A stretch of DNA of 26,020 bases from Pelargonium nanum. Taxonomy: Eukaryota > Streptophyta > Magnoliopsida > Geraniales > Geraniaceae. Made by a program: the position numbers and the translations under genes. The stretch is from contig JAYMTF010001133.1 of NCBI GenBank assembly GCA_036897485.1, positions 1 to 26,020 of the forward strand, read 5' to 3'. The notes beneath the pieces were generated by a model. The model saw only the letters and a list, made by a program, of their open reading frames with translations. It was not told the DNA's origin and searched no databases. Positions 19,474 through 26,020 of this stretch are shown here, one piece after another; position 1 is the stretch's first letter, and each line of letters begins with the position of its first letter.

Positions 19474-22400
19474 ATGGACAGATACGTGGTTCCTCTCAAG
19501 AACCAACCTCCTGAAACAACAAAACCTACTCTCAGGTAACAACGCAGCTCCCTCTTTTTCTTGTGCGTATTTGATTCACACAAATCATTTATTAATTCTA
19601 TCGCGATTCCATTTCTGCATTCTAGAAACCTATGGAAGAGGAGCTTGATCGAATTGAATGGTAGATTTGAACCTAAGTACCGACACGACGTTTCTACCCT
19701 ACTCATGCAATCTTATTCCGAGGTCTCTCATTACATTTGTTCTCAATTAATATACTTAATTACTGGCATTTCCGTTTTGTTAATGTTGCTTAATTGCTGG
19801 AATGTGTTGTTTTTATCATGAGCAGATTGGGTCCTTTCCACACTTTTATCACATTGATGGTGTTCCCTGCCAAACTCATGTATGGGCTGTTTTCTGTTCC
19901 TGCTTTGGCTTTATTCTTTTTTTTTTTTTTTTTTTGTTTTCCTTGTGGTTGAGCTGTTTTGTTGACAAGAAAGTTTGTTATTTGTTGCACAGCTGGATGG
20001 GGTTGCTAATGGAGCAGATTTTTACCAACTGCCGATCAGAAAGTTGGTTTTGTTATCTTTCTCTAATTTATGGATTGAGACTTAATTATCGATGCATTTG
20101 TTTTTATTATGCATGGTTTATTGCTGCTGGTTTTTAATTTGAGGCATTTCAGTTGAGAATGTTTAATTGGATCCCTCTATTTGTTAGTCGTATTTGTATC
20201 CATAGACATGGGCTACATACATGGTGCTGTGAAAACTTTTCTAGTTTGATATGACAGCCTTCAGAGGTTTGAGAAAGCATGGGCATAGCTTTGTTAGTAG
20301 AATTTTGATGGATTCTGCTGTCATATCACTTTTAGGAAGCAATATATACTTTTGGCATTACAACTAGGATGAACATGCTATTAAATTGTACAAGATTTGG
20401 GCAAATTTTTGTAATTCAGTGCACAGGATTAACCAATCTAACTAATGAAGCTCACACAACTAAAACTTTAAAAAGATACTCTTATTTTGATCTCTTCTTT
20501 TCTACAATATGTTTTTTACTAAATTGAGGAATTTGTTTCATTTAATATGGGTCTAATAATTTGTTCTACTTTTTGGATGCATTCATCCTCTTTTGTTGTT
20601 ACCTACCATGCCTCATTCAATTTCATTTTGAAATTTCATCTACAAGATTCCCAGTTTATCATGGCCTTTCGATGATCAAACATGTATTTTGCTCTTCTTC
20701 TCCCCATAGTGGTACGGTGGTTATTCTGTTGTAGTATTCATGCACTTTATTGATTTACATTGTATTACTCATATCTGTTTTTATACAGGCAAGGTGTTTC
20801 AGCAATAGACTTTGATAACAAGGTGATGCATCCTCTCCTTCTCTCTTGCTGAATAAGAACTTTTATGTAGAAAGATAAGTACACAAAGAGCTCACAGTCA
20901 GCGAAAAAATGTAGTAGACTAGAAGAAATCCAGTTAACTAGAGCTCTTATTGTAATCTTGAAGCACTTGAAATGCTTCCTGGAAGAAATCATGATGCGCT
21001 AAGATTATCCACAATCTTTTTTTTTATACACAACGATAATATATACCCACAATCTTATGCAGGCAGCACAGTGACTTTCCAAAAAGATAATGAAACAAAA
21101 CCTGCTTAACTGATATAAATTTTGTATCCTTCTTATTCTTCTTTCCTTGAGCAAACTATTCCCCTAACAAGTCTAAAGTCCTTAATTTTGATGAACTGGT
21201 ACTGCGTCAAATGAACACAATTTATGGAAAGTGAACGTAGTACTTCTTTTCATCTTGATCTCATTTTGGTTGTCTTCATGAACAGTCCAGCTCTTCCATT
21301 CCATCAAATTGTTGGTTCTGCAAAATGACCCTGAGATTGTTGTATTAGGAATTTAAGATCATATAAGAGGTGGCTGGGGAAATAGTGTAATCCCAAAATG
21401 GAATGCTAGAGAATGTGATTACAAAACTAGTTCAAGTTTGCTATCAATATGGTAAAGTAAAATTTTAAACCTAGGTATTAAGGAGTAACATTTTAGAAAA
21501 CCCAGCATTTAGTTACATTTTTCTATGCAAGATATATTTTCCCAACGAGCTTTGATTATGATATTGGGTCTCTTAAGTTAAACTAAAGATGAAAATGTTA
21601 TGAAAAGTTTAGACAATAAATGTGCAATTAAATTTATTTTTTCTTGAAGGGCACGTGACAGGCTCAACGGTTGCTACTGTAAACTAGTCAAGTGCATTAT
21701 GTTTACAGAACATACAACATAGTGATAAATACATTTGGTGCTTATATCTTTTAAATTTTATGCTGCTCATTGATGTGCAATTGTGCATTGCTTTCAATTT
21801 ACTTATGGTTTAACTCTACACACACATAATCTACAGTTAGTTGTATTGTTGACTTCAGTTTCAAACATTATTCTGTGTAATTGATGCTATACTGTACTAT
21901 CTCTTTAACAAAGGAGTTACTATTTACTAAAAGTCTTATGTACTTTCTTCTATCTTGTGTTATCTAATTAAAGTCCTAAAGTTGAGTATTTTATTTGGAG
22001 CAGCATTTTGTGTCATTCTTTTTCTCCGTTTTCTTATGTTCGTTTTTCATTTCTAATTTTTTCTTTGACATCCACTTTCACTTTTTAACTTATTGTAGAC
22101 ACATGCAAATGACATTTGCTCTCTCATTCTCTTATACTTCTTCAGGGTTTTCCATTTTACTTCAACTTTTTGGTCCATGTTATATTTTTGCTTGGGAATT
22201 TTCTTAGTTTTTTTGGTACGTTTTATTCCAGGGAATATATTTGGTGTCGGTGACAAAATCGGGATGCTTGACAGTTCATGACTTTGAAACACTTTATTGC
22301 CAGAGTACTGAATCCATGCCATGTGAGTTCCTGTACTAGAGCTGGCTTTATCATATAGTATATCTTCTAGTGCAAGTCTGTTGCAAAAATCATTTATTGG

Positions 22401-25036
22401 ATTTTAGACTCATAGTAAATTTCTCTTGAATTTGAAATTTCTCTAACTCCATGCCATGTATATGCTCTCGAATTAGAAATTTCTCTTCAAATGTCAAATA
22501 AGAATAGCATGGTATGGATATTACCTCTTTCCTATCTTCATTTTTATGCATATAGTTAGTGGCTATCTCTCTAAAAGTGTGATGTGAATACAATATTACA
22601 CTCACATCTTCCATACTATTTAATTATATCTGTATGTATGTTAAACTTACTGCTCTCAAGACATCTTCTGCTTAGCTTGATTTGTTCTCTTTTAACTTTC
22701 TCCTTTGGAAAGGCTTGAAGGAAGATGAAACCAAACATTTACTGCACCTTTCCTTACGTCGACAACTTGATGCTGTACGATGGAATATCACCAACCAAAA
22801 TGAGGTTTGGAATCAATGATTTTTTTCACATGGTATAGAATTAGATGTATGTGCATTATTTATAATGGATTGCTTTTACCAGTTATTTTGCTCCAAGATG
22901 TAGGTTGTGCTCAGTACTGAAATCATATGAATTTAAAATTCCAATTCATGGTCAATAGTTTTACCTATGTTTACGGACACAACACAAACATGGCTTCAAA
23001 TATTATATATCAAAATAGTTTCGTAATGCAAATATTTTATATTTTATGAAACACCATAGCGCAAACATTTCCCGGGGAATCTTGGTGCTTTAATTTTATA
23101 TAGGTGCACTCCGCAAATTTCCCACCTGTATTTTTCCTGCCTAGGTGCAGATGAAAGCATGCACCATTGCACATGCATACAAAATGTAAGGAGATTCTCA
23201 TGACCTTGTCCCCATGTCAGTTTTGACAATTAAAACCCATGTTTGTGCCTATAGTAATAGAATGTCGGCTTAAGATTTTATCTGGAGGATGGCTCAATTA
23301 AGCTTGTTGTAATTGAATCTATGCTAGTTCTTTCTACATTTCTAGCATATAAGCCATTGTTTACCTTTTCAGGTTGCTTGCGCATCTATGAAAAGTAATG
23401 AAGTACTTATATATGATGTTGGTTATATCTCTTCCAAACCAATTGAAGTAAGTTTCTCTTTTTGCATTTTGTTCATCTTATCATTGTATGTGCTTTTAGG
23501 TTAGGTTTGTGGAAATGTTTGCTAATTGATTTTGATAAGCATGTTGACTTCTTAATTTCTATTGAATCATTCTCTATTTCTCTTTTCATTTTCTGTCTAA
23601 CATGTGCTTTAACTAAATGACTTTCCCACTGGGAGTATCCATTAATTTGCTATAACACTACAACCAACCATTTCCCAAAAATGTTGGGATCTTCTACTCA
23701 TATTTTTCCCCCACTTAATCTTATCTAAACTATCTTCTCTGTAAAGTCATTAGCATTCGATTCAATCTTTCCATCCTTTGGGATTATAGATGCAAGGTAC
23801 CTATCACACAAATTTCCTTCTCCATCATAATTAAACCACCACTTTTCCCCTATGCTTGCTAAAATTTTATTCCATATATTTACAGTTTGTCCTATCTATT
23901 CTAAGTCCCTAAGATTCTAATGTTTCTCTCCATCTTTGTAATTTGGCATTAAACACTTGTCTGCTCTCATCAATAAAGACACTGTCATATGCAAATAACA
24001 TATACCAAGGGGGCTCATAAATTGTTGGGGAAGAAAAGAAAGAGTTGGAAGCCAATCCTTGTTGTAATCCTATCACAACCCTCCATCTCAAAATAATTGT
24101 CCACTTTCTCAAAAAAATGTCCTAAAATAATTGTCCAACTTCTTCTTTAAGAAGTTAGTTATGCATGAATTACCAACAATATACCTAAGATAAGTTAGTG
24201 AAAATATCTTGAATTTGTTATAATAAGAGTACAATGAGGCATAATGGGAAATTTCTAATCCTAATTCCTAACTAATCCTTAATCTCTACAAAAATGAGAA
24301 AATGGGTAATTATTTTGGGATGGAGGGAGTAAGAAAGTTCTCCACGATTCTCCCACTAGTTCTTATATTAGTTGATTATTAACACCTTAATTAACACCTC
24401 TCATTTCTTTTATCCATCATAAAACTTCATTAGGAACCCCTAACATACACCTTTTATAGGTCAATAAAATCTAAGTGCAAGTCTTTGCCTTGCACTTGAT
24501 TTTCTCATGGTCTCTACTTCCCCTTTGTATCATTTCTGAATCCTTCTAGGAAATCCATTTCATGTTTAGCATTACATCACCCACTCCTGGTCTTCCTTGA
24601 ACTACAAATTTGTGCATGTTATCTCTGGAAGCCACGAAAAACACTCGACCTGGATCTTTTAGTCTAGTCATGTTTGACTCATGGATATTCTTTCATCATT
24701 TTATGTTCCAGCTTTTTGGCTCACTTGAAAACTATTGTCACATTAACTGGCAGTTTACTTATTTGTTAGTTGACAAAATTCCTGTATATGGGTTATCCTT
24801 TCTGTGATCCACCATTTTAATTGCCTTTGTATTGTCAACACTGTATTCTAGGTTAGCTCCTGTTATAAGTTACATCACTATAATTCTCCTTTATTGTTCG
24901 AAGGCAGTTTCAATGTTTATGATGATAATTTTGTATTGATGCAGGTATTAAGTACAAGAAATACTTACACTGTTCATGGGACCCAGGGCCATAAAGGTCT
25001 ATCTGATATAGCTTTTACCTCAACTGATGATTCAAG
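19474..25036 (+). CDS. WD40-repeat (transducin-like) protein, first nine exons, 3' incomplete
   Basis: Exons: 19474-19535, 19626-19722, 19826-19879, 19993-20042, 20789-20822, 22232-22322, 22713-22804, 23373-23447 and 24945-25036. All introns are GT-AG, and the joined frame gives 215 codons plus 2 nt. The protein begins MDRYVVPLKNQPPETTKPTL and has the charged block NLWKRSLIELNGRFEPKYRH. WD40-type strands follow: KQGVSAIDFDNKGIYLVSVT with TVHDFETLYC, then HLSLRRQLDAVRWN with EVLIYDVGY, then GHKGLSDIAFTSTDDSR, which breaks where the next strand would begin. The whole matches a conserved plant single-copy WD40 protein I recall, but not its locus name with certainty. WD40 propellers are binding scaffolds and the partner is unknown. 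The exon after 25036 should lie beyond the right edge. Confidence 0.92.
20823..22231 (+). other. WD40 gene intron 5 (1.4 kb)
   Basis: AT-rich intron between the 34-base exon 5 and exon 6. No embedded gene or clear transposon end was recognised. Confidence 0.7.
23640..24560 (-). mobile_element. Dead RTE-type LINE fragment in WD40 gene intron 8
   Basis: The minus strand reads in pieces as a reverse transcriptase of the plant RTE clade. Near 24480-24440 a motif A-like FIDL followed by a stop and KVY is seen. Near 24075-23910 come VIGLQQGLASNSFFSS and PWYMLFAYDSVFIDES, then LQRWRETLES. Near 23800-23700 lies ASIIPKDGKIESNANDFTEK, the usual C-terminal RTE block. Motif C, normally FADD, is FAYD here, so a catalytic aspartate is lost. 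Several stops and frameshifts interrupt the rest. A MITE splits it at 24077-24329. It lies antisense to the host gene, wholly inside the intron. Confidence 0.8.
24077..24329. mobile_element. Stowaway-like MITE nested in the LINE
   Basis: The right end reads, in complement, TACTCCCTCCATCCCAAAA, the classic start of plant Stowaway elements. The left end, accctccatctcaaaataatt, is its degraded partner. TA follows the right end at 24330-24331; the left TA is lost. The element is about 253 bp. Near the left end aaaataattgtcca is repeated (24090-24103 and 24124-24137, period 34), a partial duplication of the terminal arm. Removing it rejoins LINE sequence from about GRIVENFL to VIGLQQG, which supports both the ends and the order of insertion. 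Confidence 0.85.
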
Positions 25037-25956
25037 GTAGGAAAAAGTTGCTAACTTATTCTGAGAAACCAAATTTATTTCTAGACGTTGAAGATCGAGT
25101 TTTGATAGACTGCACATGCAACAAATTTATGGAGGAATATATATTTAGTCGTATATGTTTTTTGCCTTTGGTCTGACAATCTTTTAACCAAAGCCAATAT
25201 GTTACAGTCAGAGTGTTAATTCATAGTTAGGGTGGATTAATGGCTTGTGGTTTGTCATAATTTCACATGATTTAATTATTAATATTAAAACTGACCCATC
25301 ACACTGCTTTGAATCATAATTTGGTAAACATGTATGTTTCTTCATGCATACTCTTAAATCCTTTAATCGTGAAACTTATCATAATGCCACAAGAAGTCCA
25401 TGCCAAGGCAGTGCTATTTTCTTGTTCAAATGATTTCCTGTTTTGATATTATGCTTTGGATGCTTAGACATAAGCAGTATTTATTTATGTATATGAGAAA
25501 TGGATAAGCTTCAGAGTAAGAGAAGAAAAGGGGTGGCCACAAATTTTGCTTTTTGGCCATCACATAGTAACACGTTCTTGTGAAACTAATTTTTATTTTT
25601 CGAAGAGTTGATATTGAACAGACACGGGACAGCTAATAAAGGCCATCTTGAGTAGTAAATGTTCTTATAAAAAAGTTGGATGTCTATGTATCAGTAAAAA
25701 TCTCTTCATACCAGTAATTTCTGTACAAGAACTCTGAATCATCTAATGATAAAGACTTCAACTGAAGGTGCACTTAACATCTGAGATTCTTCAGATGCAG
25801 TAATTTTGCCATCCCCTTTAGCTTAGATAGCTTATAGGACCTTTCTATAATCAAAAGTGCTTTTCTATTTCCAGACCAAGTCATTGTATGTATAGGATTG
25901 TAGGTGTTCATCTGATCTTAGATACGATTCCTGTCAAAGGAGGTACATATGGATTT
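25037..25956 (+). other. WD40 gene intron 9 (start)
   Basis: The donor GTAGGA at 25037 opens an intron with no acceptor followed by a plausible WD40 exon before the window ends. The sequence is AT-rich with no other gene or clear repeat recognised. Confidence 0.65.
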
Positions 25957-26020
25957 TGTTAAGTGATCCCACATCGGTAAAATATAAAGTAAAGTGGCTA
26001 CATATAATGGTGCAAGTGAA
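25957..26020 (+). mobile_element. Probable start of an LTR retrotransposon LTR, cut by the window edge
   Basis: tgttaagtgatcccacatcgg followed by taaaatataaag is the characteristic opening of many plant Copia-type and TRIM LTRs (TGTTA...TCCCACATCGG). It begins with TG as LTRs do. Only 64 bases are visible, so the far end, coding region and target duplication cannot be tested. If correct, the element sits in intron 9 of the WD40 gene in sense orientation. Confidence 0.55.

Noticed and set aside
19802..20137. 111-codon plus-strand frame
   Set aside because: It crosses verified exons 3 and 4 of the WD40 gene in the wrong frame and reads through introns.

Overview
This window is nuclear DNA from a flowering plant, most likely a eudicot. 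The evidence is GT-AG introns with AT-rich interiors, a pectin-modifying enzyme, a plant-type VTI v-SNARE, and a dense mix of plant transposon families (L1 and RTE LINEs, LTR fragments, Helitron, MULE, Stowaway-like MITE). No bacterial, viral, CRISPR or operon features were seen. All exon joins below were worked out by hand from reading frame, splice dinucleotides and family resemblance.

Layout: (1) 1-1050, the 3' part of a 5'-truncated, frameshifted L1-type LINE on the minus strand, running off the left edge. (2) 1064-2190, AT-rich gene-free DNA with two short imperfect duplications. (3) About 2200-3345, a GC-richer LTR-like repeat with a 19-bp-period internal array and a TATA box. (4) 3758-8664, a complete six-exon plus-strand pectinesterase of the PME31 type (317 aa). 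(5) 9640-9712, a minus-strand tRNA-Ala(UGC). (6) 13760-10589, a complete minus-strand VTI11-type Qb-SNARE gene with five coding exons (219 aa) plus a 5'UTR intron. (7) 14233-16581, a putative non-autonomous Helitron on the minus strand. (8) 16582-17905, a gene-free spacer with a perfect palindrome, a hairpin, an (AG)10 run and a direct repeat. (9) 17915-19125, a MULE with TIRs of about 250 bp and a near-perfect 9-bp target duplication, carrying what looks like the start of a BAP31-like gene (Pack-MULE). (10) 19474 to beyond the right edge, a plus-strand WD40-repeat gene; nine exons (215 codons plus 2 nt) are inside the window. Its intron 8 holds a dead RTE-type LINE into which a Stowaway-like MITE has inserted. 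A probable LTR start sits at 25957.

The PME31-like and VTI11-like genes are convergent, with the tRNA gene between them. The three protein genes have unrelated housekeeping-type roles (pectin de-esterification, vesicle fusion, WD40 scaffold), so nothing suggests a functional cluster. The unusual content is in the mobile elements: the Pack-MULE with a captured gene start and ACGT-core-rich TIRs, the Helitron with both termini recognisable, and the nested LINE/MITE in an intron. I found no convincing new biological system.
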